Positions 37,841 to 46,104 of a stretch of 64,000 bases of DNA are shown here, one piece after another. Within the stretch, counting starts at the first letter, position 1. Every line of letters starts with the position of its first letter. Origin of the DNA: Corynebacterium glaucum (GTDB lineage Bacteria > Actinomycetota > Actinomycetes > Mycobacteriales > Mycobacteriaceae); NCBI RefSeq assembly GCF_002287505.1, contig NZ_CP019688.1, forward strand, positions 1-64,000, written 5' to 3'. The translations under genes and the position numbers were made by a program. The notes beneath the pieces were generated by a model, which was given only the letters and a program-made list of their open reading frames with translations, searched no databases and had not been told where the DNA came from.

Positions 37841-39201
37841 TTCTTCACCTCCCGGCACTTGGCCGCTCCCTCAGAGGAGCTCTCTTGCTTATCGACGCAC
37901 ACCGGCAACGCCTCTTCAGCCAGCCTGCTCAACACCCCGAGAACGTCATCGTAGGTGCCGCCGCCGAAGCGCTCGGCGGCATCCTGCTGGTTCTGCGGCA
38001 GATCGTCTTGCCCGAAAATGTGACAGTCGGTGTGCTCCATATCCACAATCTGCAGCCGATTGCGCTCGTCGATGCACGCGCGCTGCATTGGCTCGCGTTT
38101 GGACTGGCTGCCGTGCTCGATCACAAAGGCGCCGTCGTCCTCGACGGAGAGAAAATACTGGTCAGCGACACGACTTTTCGCCCACATCACGCCGGCGAAC
38201 ACCAGAATCAACGCGAGCAGCAGCGCGCCGACTATCCACGGCCACCGAGTCTTGTTGGACTTTTTAGGCCGTTGGGGACCCTCCTCGTCGTCGCCGCCGA
38301 CATCCGCGGGCTGGGTCTTCGCTTTGTTGTGGTCCGGCTCGATCGTCTCGGACTTGCGCAGCAGCGCCGCCGCCCGGCTCGCAGCAGAACTCGGGTGGGT
38401 GGATTCAAAGGCTGGAGCCAACGCGCCGGCTACAGCAGGGGTCGAAGCTTGTTCGCTTGTCGACGGCCCACCTGCGACCACATCGGCCACCACAACCGTG
38501 ATGTTGTCTGGGCCGCCGGAGCGCAGCGCGAGTTCGATGAGGCGCTGGGCCGCGACTTCCGGGGAGCCCTGGCCGAGTGCCACGCCGATGGTCTCGTTGG
38601 TCACCGGGTCGGATAGACCGTCCGAGCACAGCAGGTATCGGTCGCCCTCGCGGGCCTCCACGATTTCCAGGTGCGGTTCAACCGGGCGGCCGGTGTACGC
38701 CTTGAGGATCAGCGACTTCTGCGGGTGGGACGAGACGTCTTCGGGGTTGAGCTTTCCATCCTTGACCAGGGATTGCACGAAGGTATCGTCCACGGTGAGC
38801 TGGCGCAACGTGCCGTCGCGAAGCAAATAGCCCCGAGAATCGCCGACGTGAATCATGCCGAAGACCTCGCCGTTGAACATGAGGGCTGTGAGCGTCGTGC
38901 CCATGCCTTCTTGCTCCGGGTGCTTCGAAACCGACTCTTGGATGGCGGCGTTGCCGTCTTCTGCGGCGGCGCCGAGCAGAGCGAGCATGTCGGCATCTTC
39001 CGGATCTTTGTCCAAGTGCTCCAGGTGGGTGACCATGAGCTGCGAGGCGACCTCGCCGGCGGCGTGGCCGCCCATGCCGTCTGCGAGGGCGAGCAGGTGT
39101 GGGCCGGCGTAAGCGGAATCTTCGTTGTTGCCGCGCACCAGACCGCGGTCCGAGGTGGTGACGTAGTGCAGACGCAGCGTCGCCTTGGTCTGGTCTGTCA
39201 T
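37837..39201 (-). CDS. pstP: PP2C-family serine/threonine phosphatase PstP
   Basis: A 454-residue membrane phosphatase that reverses PknA/PknB phosphorylation. The N-terminal PP2C domain (1-240) has the metal-binding motifs ADGMGGHAAGEVAS, MIHVGDSRGYLLR, LCSDGLSD and GGPDNITVVVADV. A linker precedes a membrane helix (WPWIVGALLLALILVFAGVMW) near 320-341, and a short extracellular Cys-containing domain ends the protein. It overlaps fhaB by 4 bases and rodA by 4. Near its 3' end it carries GTCGATAAGC as Val-Asp-Lys-Gln. Confidence 0.95.
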   Translation of the reverse strand: MTDQTKATLRLHYVTTSDRGLVRGNNEDSAYAGPHLLALADGMGGHAAGEVASQLMVTHLEHLDKDPEDADMLALLGAAAEDGNAAIQESVSKHPEQEGMGTTLTALMFNGEVFGMIHVGDSRGYLLRDGTLRQLTVDDTFVQSLVKDGKLNPEDVSSHPQKSLILKAYTGRPVEPHLEIVEAREGDRYLLCSDGLSDPVTNETIGVALGQGSPEVAAQRLIELALRSGGPDNITVVVADVVAGGPSTSEQASTPAVAGALAPAFESTHPSSAASRAAALLRKSETIEPDHNKAKTQPADVGGDDEEGPQRPKKSNKTRWPWIVGALLLALILVFAGVMWAKSRVADQYFLSVEDDGAFVIEHGSQSKREPMQRACIDERNRLQIVDMEHTDCHIFGQDDLPQNQQDAAERFGGGTYDDVLGVLSRLAEEALPVCVDKQESSSEGAAKCREVKK

Positions 39202-39647
39202 GGCACCAACCTCACAATCGTGCTGCCCATCTTGATGTCGGTGCCTACGGAGACCCGCTCCGGCTGGTCAATTCGCACCCCTTGGACAAACGTACCGTTT
39301 CTGGAATCCAAATCCTCGACAAACCATTCGCTGCCACGGCGGAAGAGTCGCGCGTGCCTGGAGGACGCGAAGTCGTCGCCGAGCTGGAAATCATTATCCG
39401 GCCCGCGGCCGATCGTCACATCTTCGACGCTGGCGATTTCCATGTGCGAGCCGCGAAGCGGGCCCTCGACTACGGCGAGTTCGCGGGCCTTTTCGCGCCT
39501 CACCGGAGTTGTGGTGGCCGACTGCCTGCGCACCGCGCCCGCCGCGCGCACCAGATCCTTGCGCTGTACCCACATTGCAAGCAGGATGAACAGCCACAGC
39601 AGGGCGAGGAGCCCGAAGCGGGCGCTCAAGATCACCGTGGAATCCAT
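39198..39647 (-). CDS. fhaB: FHA-domain membrane protein FhaB
   Basis: A 149-residue protein with one N-terminal membrane helix (FGLLALLWLFILLAMW, about 11-26) and a C-terminal FHA domain (about 70-149) with the phosphothreonine-binding residues in IGRGPDNDF, SSRHARL and DSRNGTF. In mycobacteria the homologue links PknB-type signalling to the division machinery. It is the second gene of the operon and overlaps pstP by 4 bases. Confidence 0.93.
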   Translation of the reverse strand: MDSTVILSARFGLLALLWLFILLAMWVQRKDLVRAAGAVRRQSATTTPVRREKARELAVVEGPLRGSHMEIASVEDVTIGRGPDNDFQLGDDFASSRHARLFRRGSEWFVEDLDSRNGTFVQGVRIDQPERVSVGTDIKMGSTIVRLVP

Positions 39648-39695
39648 GGGCTGGCCTTTCTCTTCGAAGCCTGGGCGGGAGGTGCGTGCCGAGTG

Positions 39696-40595
39696 CTACA
39701 TGCGGAAGAACTCGGTACCAGGGTATTCCCCGCGCTGCGCTGCCTGGGGTTGCTGCGCCTGCTGGGAGTGAGTCGCGGGGGGCTGAGCGCCGGGCTCGAT
39801 AATGCGGACCTCGATGTGAGAGTGTCCGACGGTGATCACGTCGCCGTCGGCAAGCATCCAGTTTTCTACCGGCTCATCATTGACGGTGGTGCCGTTGGTG
39901 GACTGCAAATCCACCAGGACCGCGACCTCGCCGTCCCACGTAATCTCCGCGTGCTGGCGGGAGACGCCGGTGTCCGGCAGACGGAAGTCTGCCTCGTTCG
40001 AACGGCCGAGGATGTTCGAGCCCTCGTGCACGAGGTAGGTGCGCGAGGAACCGTCCTGCAGCAGCAGGCTGACGGTGGGTCGGCTGGATGCGCCGGGGTT
40101 CATGGAATTGGGTTCGGACATAGTGCTTTCTTGCTCCTGCGAGTGAGGGCCGCGCGAGCGCGCTGCCTTCGGAGACGGCTCAGCGTAGATCGCGTCGAAG
40201 CCGCTTGCCACATCGGGCACGGTATCAATGTAAGAAGACACCCGAAGTTGCCCGGTGCGCAAACCGGATTCCTCTGCGATTCGCACCACGGCGGGTCCGT
40301 CGAGGAGCCAGCCCTGGTTGCGTACGTACCGCGTGAGCTGCTCGGCGAGGTCTGCGGGCAATTCGCGTTGCTGGGAGAGATTCTCCAAATCTTTCGACGA
40401 CACGCCGACGGCGTAGACGTTCGGCGCGATCAGCTCGTCGTTGTCTGTGACAACGACCGAATCCTGCGCTTCCTGCTTGATCAGCTCTTCGATCTCAGCT
40501 GGAACAACTTTCCCGCCAAAAACGGCGGCCATGGAGTTGTCCAGTCCGCGCTGGATGGAGCTATCGAGTTTGGCGAGCCGGTCCATGAACGACAT
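39696..40595 (-). CDS. fhaA: FHA-domain protein FhaA
   Basis: I start it at ATG 40595, preceded by AAAGGAGGTG, giving 299 residues (MSFMDRLAKLDSSIQ). The N-terminal DUF3662 domain (about 1-125) is followed by a linker and a C-terminal FHA domain (about 175-260) with LGRSNEADFRL, VSRQHAEI and STNGTTVN. FhaA binds phosphorylated partners of PknA/B and influences peptidoglycan synthesis. It is the first gene of the fhaA-to-pknB operon; its promoter should lie in 40596-40740. Confidence 0.94.
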   Translation of the reverse strand: MSFMDRLAKLDSSIQRGLDNSMAAVFGGKVVPAEIEELIKQEAQDSVVVTDNDELIAPNVYAVGVSSKDLENLSQQRELPADLAEQLTRYVRNQGWLLDGPAVVRIAEESGLRTGQLRVSSYIDTVPDVASGFDAIYAEPSPKAARSRGPHSQEQESTMSEPNSMNPGASSRPTVSLLLQDGSSRTYLVHEGSNILGRSNEADFRLPDTGVSRQHAEITWDGEVAVLVDLQSTNGTTVNDEPVENWMLADGDVITVGHSHIEVRIIEPGAQPPATHSQQAQQPQAAQRGEYPGTEFFRM

Positions 40596-40740
40596 ATCCC
40601 CGCACCTCCTTTCCTGCACTCGGTGCGCGCTGGGCGATTGCGCTAGACATCAGCATGCGCTTTGGGTGTTTTACAGCGCCGTAATTATATGTTGCACGAG
40701 CGCATCGAACCTAGTGGAACTAGCGGCGAGGCGGTGCGGG

Positions 40741-40778
40741 AAAAACAAACGCCGCAACCCGGTACCGGGTCGCGGCGT
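40741..40778 (-). terminator. terminator of the 34-residue peptide gene
   Basis: A perfect or near-perfect 30-base palindrome (40749-40778, centre GGTACC, arms ACGCCGC and GCGGCGT) is followed on the minus strand by TTTGTTTTT. It lies 25 bp after the small ORF stop. Confidence 0.9.
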
Positions 40779-40803
40779 GCTAGCCCTCTCGGGCAACGCC
40801 AAC

Positions 40804-40908
40804 TTAGATGGCGGAGGAGAGCTGGTCGATCACGATGATCGGGAACTTCAGGATGGCGGAGATTGCGCCGACGAAAACGTTAACGAGGTTGTTGAGGATC
40901 TGGGTCAT
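40804..40908 (-). CDS. 34-residue amphipathic membrane-active peptide
   Basis: A 35-codon gene with a good ribosome site (AAGGGAAG) before ATG 40908 and a strong terminator right after the stop, so it is a dedicated small transcript. The peptide (MTQILNNLVNVFVGAI then SAILKFPIIVIDQLSSAI) is almost entirely hydrophobic with spaced polar residues and has no cleavable signal. This is similar in style to the short signal-less PorA/PorH outer-membrane channel peptides of Corynebacterium or to PSM-like peptides. I cannot assign it to either family by sequence. Confidence 0.7.
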   Translation of the reverse strand: MTQILNNLVNVFVGAISAILKFPIIVIDQLSSAI

Positions 40909-41307
40909 GATCTTCCCTTTCTGGAGGTTGAATTGAACAAGTCGCAGTTTAAGAAAGCTCTGAGGTGAACGGAAGCGATACGGTGGCGCCAGAAGTGTAG
41001 ACAACGGAATCTTCAAAGTTAGTTTTCAGGTGGAAAGTTGGCCGTACTGGGTCGCCACTCGCGGGCGGATCGCCGACACACCCTGTGCGTTCAGCGGTAG
41101 GTGACGTGGTCGCGACCCGTACACCTGGCCCAAAGGTAACTTTCAGGTAACAGTCCCCCCAGATAGGGGTGATTCGGGGTTGCTGGGAGGGAGGAGTCAC
41201 GGTACTCGGCCCTCGAGTCGCGTCTGCGCTCTTTGGCCGGTCATTCCGCGATGCGCTGGCGATTTGGTGATTCGCAGCACTCCGGTGCTATATTTATCGA
41301 GTCGCCC
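40909..41307. other. leader/promoter spacer of the small peptide gene and tRNA-Leu
   Basis: No gene is supported; an 83-codon minus-strand frame at 40949-41200 shows no features. It contains the GTAAC-N6-GTAAC repeat at 41136-41151. Confidence 0.5.
41136..41151. promoter_or_regulatory. GTAAC-N6-GTAAC direct repeat (MtrA-type box candidate)
   Basis: GTAAC (41136-41140), TTTCAG, GTAAC (41147-41151) has an exact 11-bp period. It lies 228 bp upstream of the small peptide start. Assignment to MtrA is inference. Confidence 0.4.
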
Positions 41308-41391
41308 GCCCGGGTGGCGGAATTGGCAGACGCGCTGGCTTCAGGTGCCAGTGTTCGCAAGAACGTGGGGGTTCAAGTCCCCCCCCGGGCA
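41308..41391 (+). tRNA. tRNA-Leu (CAG)
   Basis: An 84-nt class II tRNA with acceptor GCCCGGG/CCCGGGC and discriminator A. The anticodon arm is CTGGC-TTCAGGT-GCCAG (anticodon CAG). It has a long variable arm and the T-loop TTCAAGT. Confidence 0.97.
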
Positions 41392-41402
41392 CAAACGAAA
41401 CG

Positions 41403-41440
41403 CCCCGTAGTACCAGCTCAAACGGTACTGCGGGGTTATT
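41403..41440 (+). terminator. rho-independent terminator after tRNA-Leu
   Basis: CCCCGTAGTACC (41403-41414) pairs with GGTACTGCGGGG (41424-41435) with one mismatch, followed by TTATT. Confidence 0.8.
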
Positions 41441-41448
41441 CTTGTGCT

Positions 41449-41483
41449 ATGAGCGACTCCTGTATTGACCTTGTGCAGCTCGA
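41449..41483 (+). pseudogene. 5' fragment of a gene split by the IS element
   Basis: ATG 41449 opens the frame MSDSCIDLVQL and is preceded by a TATTCT -10 hexamer (41437-41442) with a 6-nt gap, so the gene was leaderless. After 11 codons the IS element begins at 41484. The last eight bases, CAGCTCGA, are the target duplication. Joining 41449-41483 to 42896-43430 restores one open frame of 189 residues. Confidence 0.8.
41476..41483 (+). repeat. left target-site duplication of the IS element
   Basis: CAGCTCGA; identical copy at 42888-42895. Eight bases is the usual length for the IS256 family. Confidence 0.85.
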
Positions 41484-42887
41484 GGGTTAAGTAGCAAAAT
41501 GTGTGTCTGGTCGGTGTGTCGTCGGCTGGGCACACTTTTGCTACTTGAGGGGTCCTTTTCTGATTCCTATGTTGTGTTGGTATTCGGTTGGGATAGCGTT
41601 GTCATAGAAGGCTGGTCGGCCTGTATGTTGGTCGGCTTTGTTTCGGTCTTCAGGGACAAGATCGGGAACTTTGGCGAGTTGATCTTGCCCGAATGCGCAC
41701 TGCCTGGCGATCTCTAACGGGTCGTCAGGCAGATGCGTTTTCGAGTGCAGATACCACTCGAGCATTCTGCGTTGGCGTTCTCCTGATCTGCCGCGGTGGG
41801 CGTCGGCGATGCGTTTGAGCTGCGCGTTGACCCCGCCTTCAAGACTGTTGGTGGTCGAGGTCCACCGGTTGGGTTCGAGGGCGTTTGGCGGGGGCTGGAG
41901 GTAGGTAAACAGCCAGTTGTTGCGCGATAGGTGCAGCAGTGAGTTATAGGCCTTGCGCACTCGGATGTGGGTGTATTCCCACTGGTGGTTCACGGTGCGG
42001 CGTTCTTGGGGCACAGGTGTTTTCTCGTTCAGGAAGCCTTTGTAGACCACCCCGAAGTCATGCAGTCGCAGTGTCCATTCCCGGGCTTGGTCCAAGGTGG
42101 TGATCTTGGTCAGTTTCAACGCCAGTGCGTAGATGGCTTTTCCGGCATCAGTGCGGGGCCGGGAGGTGGTGTAGCGGCGGATGACACGTTGGGCGTGCAC
42201 AAGACAGCGCTGGATGAGTGTGGTCGGCCAGCAGGCCTTGATCGCAGAGTAGGCTCCTTGCCCGCCATCGAGGACAACGCATAACGGTTCAGCGATACCG
42301 TGCAGGAGTTGTGTGTAGGCGTGGGTGGTTTCGCTTCTAGCCCAGTGCCATGCGATGACGTGGTCCCAGCTGGCTGCGACAAGCAGGCAGCCGGCGTCGG
42401 TGTGGGTGCCGTCGATGAAGATCTGGTCGTAGACCCGATCAGGGTCTGGGGTGTTGGGAATGTCGATAAGCCAGAAAGGTTCGAAGCGGCGGTTCAAAGT
42501 CCACCTGCTCACACCAGCCTGTCTGGCTACGTCACATAACGGTGCGGTACCGGTGGCGTAGGCGTGGAATGCGGTGAAGTCGCGGGCTTGGGTCAAATCG
42601 GTGCGGCGGCGTGTAAACGAGACTCCGCAGTCTTTGCACCGCCACCGAGTGGAGCCTTTGGAGGTGGTGCCGTTTTTCTTCGTTTCCCCACTACATGAGG
42701 GGCATCGTGGTCTATTTGGTGTCACCGGGAAAGCACACCAACACCCGGCTACCACATGCAGGCGCCATTCCGATGGATTGAACGCGAATCGGGCTCGAAT
42801 AAGGTACTGACCCTAATTCAAGCCCGATTCATCCAGCCTGATCAGCGGATACCCGCAAAATCAGACACACTTTCTGCTACTTAACCC
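41484..42887 (-). mobile_element. IS1249-like insertion sequence (IS256 family)
   Basis: A 1404-bp element bounded by imperfect terminal inverted repeats of about 27 bp. Both ends read inward GGGTTAAGTAGCA, then a short variable part, then GTGTGTCTG. An 8-bp direct repeat flanks it. It encodes one transposase on the minus strand. The intact ends, frame and target duplication suggest recent insertion. Confidence 0.92.
41541..42755 (-). CDS. IS1249-family transposase
   Basis: A 404-residue transposase. The N terminus has a zinc-ribbon (CPSC then RWRCKDCG) and a helix-turn-helix (DVARQAGVSRWTLNRRF). The catalytic domain contains FIDGTHTD and VLDGGQGAYSAIKACWP (DDE Asp residues), and NSLEGGVNAQLKRIADAHRG near the conserved Glu, as in IS256/mutator-type enzymes. 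It is full length without stops and probably active. It carries GTCGATAAGC (42462-42471) as Leu-Ile-Asp on its coding strand. Confidence 0.92.
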   Translation of the reverse strand: MVAGCWCAFPVTPNRPRCPSCSGETKKNGTTSKGSTRWRCKDCGVSFTRRRTDLTQARDFTAFHAYATGTAPLCDVARQAGVSRWTLNRRFEPFWLIDIPNTPDPDRVYDQIFIDGTHTDAGCLLVAASWDHVIAWHWARSETTHAYTQLLHGIAEPLCVVLDGGQGAYSAIKACWPTTLIQRCLVHAQRVIRRYTTSRPRTDAGKAIYALALKLTKITTLDQAREWTLRLHDFGVVYKGFLNEKTPVPQERRTVNHQWEYTHIRVRKAYNSLLHLSRNNWLFTYLQPPPNALEPNRWTSTTNSLEGGVNAQLKRIADAHRGRSGERQRRMLEWYLHSKTHLPDDPLEIARQCAFGQDQLAKVPDLVPEDRNKADQHTGRPAFYDNAIPTEYQHNIGIRKGPLK

Positions 42888-43430
42888 CAGCTCGACGCCA
42901 CCGACGATCCGGACCAGGCACAGCACCTCCAGCGGTGGCTGCGCGAGCGAGCGTGGACGCGCGCGGCCGAAGCTGAGTTCAAGGCGCCGCACCCGACGAC
43001 GTCGGAAAGCGGGCTGCTCCGGCTCACCGACGCGCTGGCGCCGAAGGGCATGCAGCTGCTGCGCAACGAACCGCGCGGTGAAATCGCGGTGACCATTACC
43101 TCCGGGTGGCGGGCATACACCGCAACGGCGAACTACGAGCCGCCCGCTTGCCCGGCGTGCGGCGAACGCGCCGAGCCAATAATCGGTGCGGAAAGTGCGG
43201 ACCCGTTCATTGAAGTGGTGGGCTCGTGGTGGGAAACGCGCGTTGCGCCGGAGCACACCTGCCCGCTGTGCGACCACCGCGCGGTGATCACCGACTGGAA
43301 CCTGGACAACGCAGTCGCGTGTTCGTCGCTCGCCATCACCGCGGAGATGTATGGGGCCGAGAACGATCTGCGGCAGGAGCTGGAGGGTGAATTCGGTGGT
43401 CAATGGGCGACAATGCACGAACATATTTAG
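42888..43430 (+). pseudogene. 3' part of IS-interrupted zinc-ribbon protein gene
   Basis: The frame is open from the right target duplication (CAG CTC GAC at 42888) to the stop at 43430. The restored protein has 189 residues. It contains two Cys pairs, CPACGERAEP and CPLCDHRAVI, that could form a zinc ribbon, and an acidic C terminus. I do not recognise a family. An internal ATG (43050) could allow a truncated 126-residue product, but nothing shows it is used. Confidence 0.75.
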
Positions 43431-43533
43431 GTATCGTTCATTTCATACGAGGATCGGTTCTCCTCCCCGGGCGGCGAAATCCGCGTCTCCGTGGTGTCGC
43501 ACCGCTAGTGCCCACTGGCTATAGTCGCGTTTC

Positions 43534-44970
43534 GTGACCAGACAGCCCAGACCCGAGCCAACGACACCCGCCCAACGCTGGGCGTTTTTTGCCGTCATCT
43601 CGCTCGGGCTGTTTCTGATCAGTCTGGACAACTCGATCCTCTACACCGCGCTTCCGGAACTCAACGCCCAGCTGGAAACTACGCCCACGCAGGCGTTGTG
43701 GATTCTCAACGCTTACCCTTTAGTACTGTGCGGTCTGCTCCTGGGCACTGGTGCGCTCGGAGACAAAATCGGCCACAGGCTGATGTTCCTCTCCGGCCTC
43801 ATGATCTTCGGCATCGCGTCCCTCACCGCCGCTTTTGCCCCTACCGCCTGGGTGCTGGTCGTCGCGCGCGGCTTCCTCGGTCTCGGTGCCGCCACGATGA
43901 TGCCCGCCACCCTCGCACTGATCCGGCTCACGTTTGCCGACGAGCAGGAGCGCAACACCGCCATCGGCATCTGGAGCTCGGTCGCTGTCATTGGTGCCGC
44001 GGTCGGCCCGCTCATCGGCGGCGCACTCCTCGAGGTGTTCTGGTGGGGCTCGGTCTTCCTCATCAACGTGCCAATCGTCGTCGCTGCAATCGTGCTCACT
44101 GTCTGGCTCGCACCGGAAAACCTCCCCAACCCGCACAAGCACTTCGACGTGCTCTCCTCGGTCTACGCACTCATTGCACTGTCCGGTCTCACCGTGGCCA
44201 TCAAAGAGGCCGCCAACCCGGATCGCACACCGGCCCTGCTCAGCGTCGCCATCGTCGCGGCGTTCATCGGAGCTGTCCTCTTCACCCGCCGACAGAACAC
44301 ACTCGTAGACCCACTGCTCACGTTCGACATTTTCCGCTCGCGCCTGTTTACCGGTGGTGTAATCGCGGCAGCAGGAAGCATGTTCGTACTCATCGGGGCC
44401 GAGTTGCAGACCGTACAAAAACTTCAGCTTGTCGACGCCCTGTCACCCCTCCAAGCAGGCTTCGCCGTAGTCGCCATGGCTGCCGGGGCGTTTCCCGCCT
44501 CGGTTCTTGGAGGCGCGAACCTCCACCGCGTGGGTTTCTTGCCATTGATTGCAGGCGGGTTCGCTGGCTGTGCCGGCGGCGTTGTCATGCTCGTGTGGGG
44601 TTCGCAGCTGCAGTCGTTGCCCGTCGAGGTGTCCGCGCTCGCGCTTGTCGGTTTATCTGCGGGCGCAGTGATGAGCGTGTCCTCGATCGCGATCCTGGGC
44701 GCAGCGCCAATGCACCGCTCTGGAATGGCGGCCGGTGTGGAAGAAGTGTCGTACGAATTCGGTACCTTGCTGACGGTGGCAATCACCGGGTCGTTGCTCG
44801 CGCGTTGGCAGCTGGTGAGTCAGTCCGTTGAATACGACGGTGCGTACACCTTCGCCTACCATCGCGTGCTCATCGTGCTCGCTGTGATCTCCGTCTTGTT
44901 GGCACTGGGCACCTGGTGGTGCTTCCGCGACAATCCGAAGTCGGGAGATGTAGCGCAGGAGGTTCGATGA
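43534..44970 (+). CDS. MFS multidrug transporter, DHA2 (14-helix) type
   Basis: A 478-residue protein with about 14 hydrophobic helices. Motif A-like GALGDKIGHRLMFLSG follows helix 2 and the antiporter motif C-like GAAVGPLIGGALL lies in helix 5, as in proton-coupled drug exporters such as QacA/LfrA. Start GTG 43534 is 8 nt after a TATAGT -10 hexamer (43520-43525), so it is probably leaderless. The FAD monooxygenase start overlaps its stop (ATGA), forming an operon. A resistance or metabolite-export function is likely; the substrate is unknown. Confidence 0.88.
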   Translation: MTRQPRPEPTTPAQRWAFFAVISLGLFLISLDNSILYTALPELNAQLETTPTQALWILNAYPLVLCGLLLGTGALGDKIGHRLMFLSGLMIFGIASLTAAFAPTAWVLVVARGFLGLGAATMMPATLALIRLTFADEQERNTAIGIWSSVAVIGAAVGPLIGGALLEVFWWGSVFLINVPIVVAAIVLTVWLAPENLPNPHKHFDVLSSVYALIALSGLTVAIKEAANPDRTPALLSVAIVAAFIGAVLFTRRQNTLVDPLLTFDIFRSRLFTGGVIAAAGSMFVLIGAELQTVQKLQLVDALSPLQAGFAVVAMAAGAFPASVLGGANLHRVGFLPLIAGGFAGCAGGVVMLVWGSQLQSLPVEVSALALVGLSAGAVMSVSSIAILGAAPMHRSGMAAGVEEVSYEFGTLLTVAITGSLLARWQLVSQSVEYDGAYTFAYHRVLIVLAVISVLLALGTWWCFRDNPKSGDVAQEVR

Positions 44971-46091
44971 AGATTGGAATCGTAGGAGCGGGCATCGCCG
45001 GCCTTGCTCTGGGGAACGCATTAGTACAGCGGGGCGTCGATGTTGAAATCTTCGAGCGAAGCGCGCGAGTTAGGGCCGGCGGCTCAGGAATCACCTTGGC
45101 CCCCAACGGTCTTGCTGCGCTTGATGCCTTGGGATTAGGGGAGCGGTTCCGCGCGCTGCAGGAGCAGCAGTTGCCCCTTCGAGGTGGGTTGAAGGATCCG
45201 CGCGGTACATGGCTGAGCCGCATCCCAGCCGAAGTCACGACACAGTCACTCGCAATCAGCCGTGCGAAACTGCACGGACTTCTTCGGGACGGGCTTCCGG
45301 ATGCGCGTCTGCACACTGGTGTTGAGGTGCTCGGGGCGGATCCGGAAACCGGTGAGATCGAGCTGGCATCCGGCGAGACCCGGGATTTCGACTTGGTCGT
45401 TGGGGCGGATGGGATAAACAGCAATGTCCGCGGATCATGTTTCGACGACCCCGGCACGAGGTACGCCGGGTACAACGCCTGGCGTGCAATTGGCCCGAAG
45501 ATCGACGGCCTCGAGTTCGGTTCTGAAACTTGGGGCACGAAGGCGCGGTTCGGGGTTGTACCGCTTCAAGACGGCTCCACGTACTGGTTTGCAGTCAAGA
45601 CAGGTCCGGAATCCCGGGCTGGGGAGAAGTGCTCAGACGAGTTGAAGAGCACGTTCAACCATTGGCACTATCCCATCCCGCAGCTCATCGCCGCGACTCC
45701 AGAACAGGACATACAGTTCCTACCCATCAGGGAGCTGGCGTCGCCGCTGCCTAGTTACACCAACGGCCGAGTGGTGCTGGTTGGAGATGCCGCCCACGCC
45801 ATGACTCCGAACCTAGGTCAGGGCGCCTGCCAGGGACTTGAAGACGTAGCGGTGCTCGCCGACCTGCTGGGCGGTGCGGGGGACGGCACTGTGGATGACA
45901 CTCTGGATCTCGCTCTCTACGACCAACAACGCGTGAAACGAAGTCAGCGCATTGCTCGACAGTCGCGATTGGTTGGAGATGTGGCACACACAGGAGGCCA
46001 CAGGGTCGCGTGGCTTCGCAACCGCGTCTTGCAGGCAACTCCTGATGCCCTCACGGAGAGACAGACCAAGCGGGTGACCGATTGGCGCTGA
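44967..46091 (+). CDS. FAD-dependent monooxygenase (PHBH/aromatic hydroxylase type)
   Basis: A 374-residue flavoprotein. ATG 44967 overlaps the MFS stop by 4 bases and follows AGGAGG. It has the Rossmann motif GAGIAGLALGNAL at residues 7-19, a DG motif VVGADGINSNVRG, and the GD motif VVLVGDAAHAMTPNLGQG. The family hydroxylates aromatic rings, including antibiotics such as tetracyclines and rifamycins. Coupling to an MFS exporter fits a detoxification pair, but the substrate cannot be read from the sequence. Confidence 0.88.
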   Translation: MKIGIVGAGIAGLALGNALVQRGVDVEIFERSARVRAGGSGITLAPNGLAALDALGLGERFRALQEQQLPLRGGLKDPRGTWLSRIPAEVTTQSLAISRAKLHGLLRDGLPDARLHTGVEVLGADPETGEIELASGETRDFDLVVGADGINSNVRGSCFDDPGTRYAGYNAWRAIGPKIDGLEFGSETWGTKARFGVVPLQDGSTYWFAVKTGPESRAGEKCSDELKSTFNHWHYPIPQLIAATPEQDIQFLPIRELASPLPSYTNGRVVLVGDAAHAMTPNLGQGACQGLEDVAVLADLLGGAGDGTVDDTLDLALYDQQRVKRSQRIARQSRLVGDVAHTGGHRVAWLRNRVLQATPDALTERQTKRVTDWR

Positions 46092-46104
46092 CCAATCACC
46101 GGGG

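Noticed and set aside
40949..41200. 83-codon minus-strand frame upstream of the small peptide gene
   Set aside because: No ribosome site, no family resemblance, and it spans the probable regulatory region.
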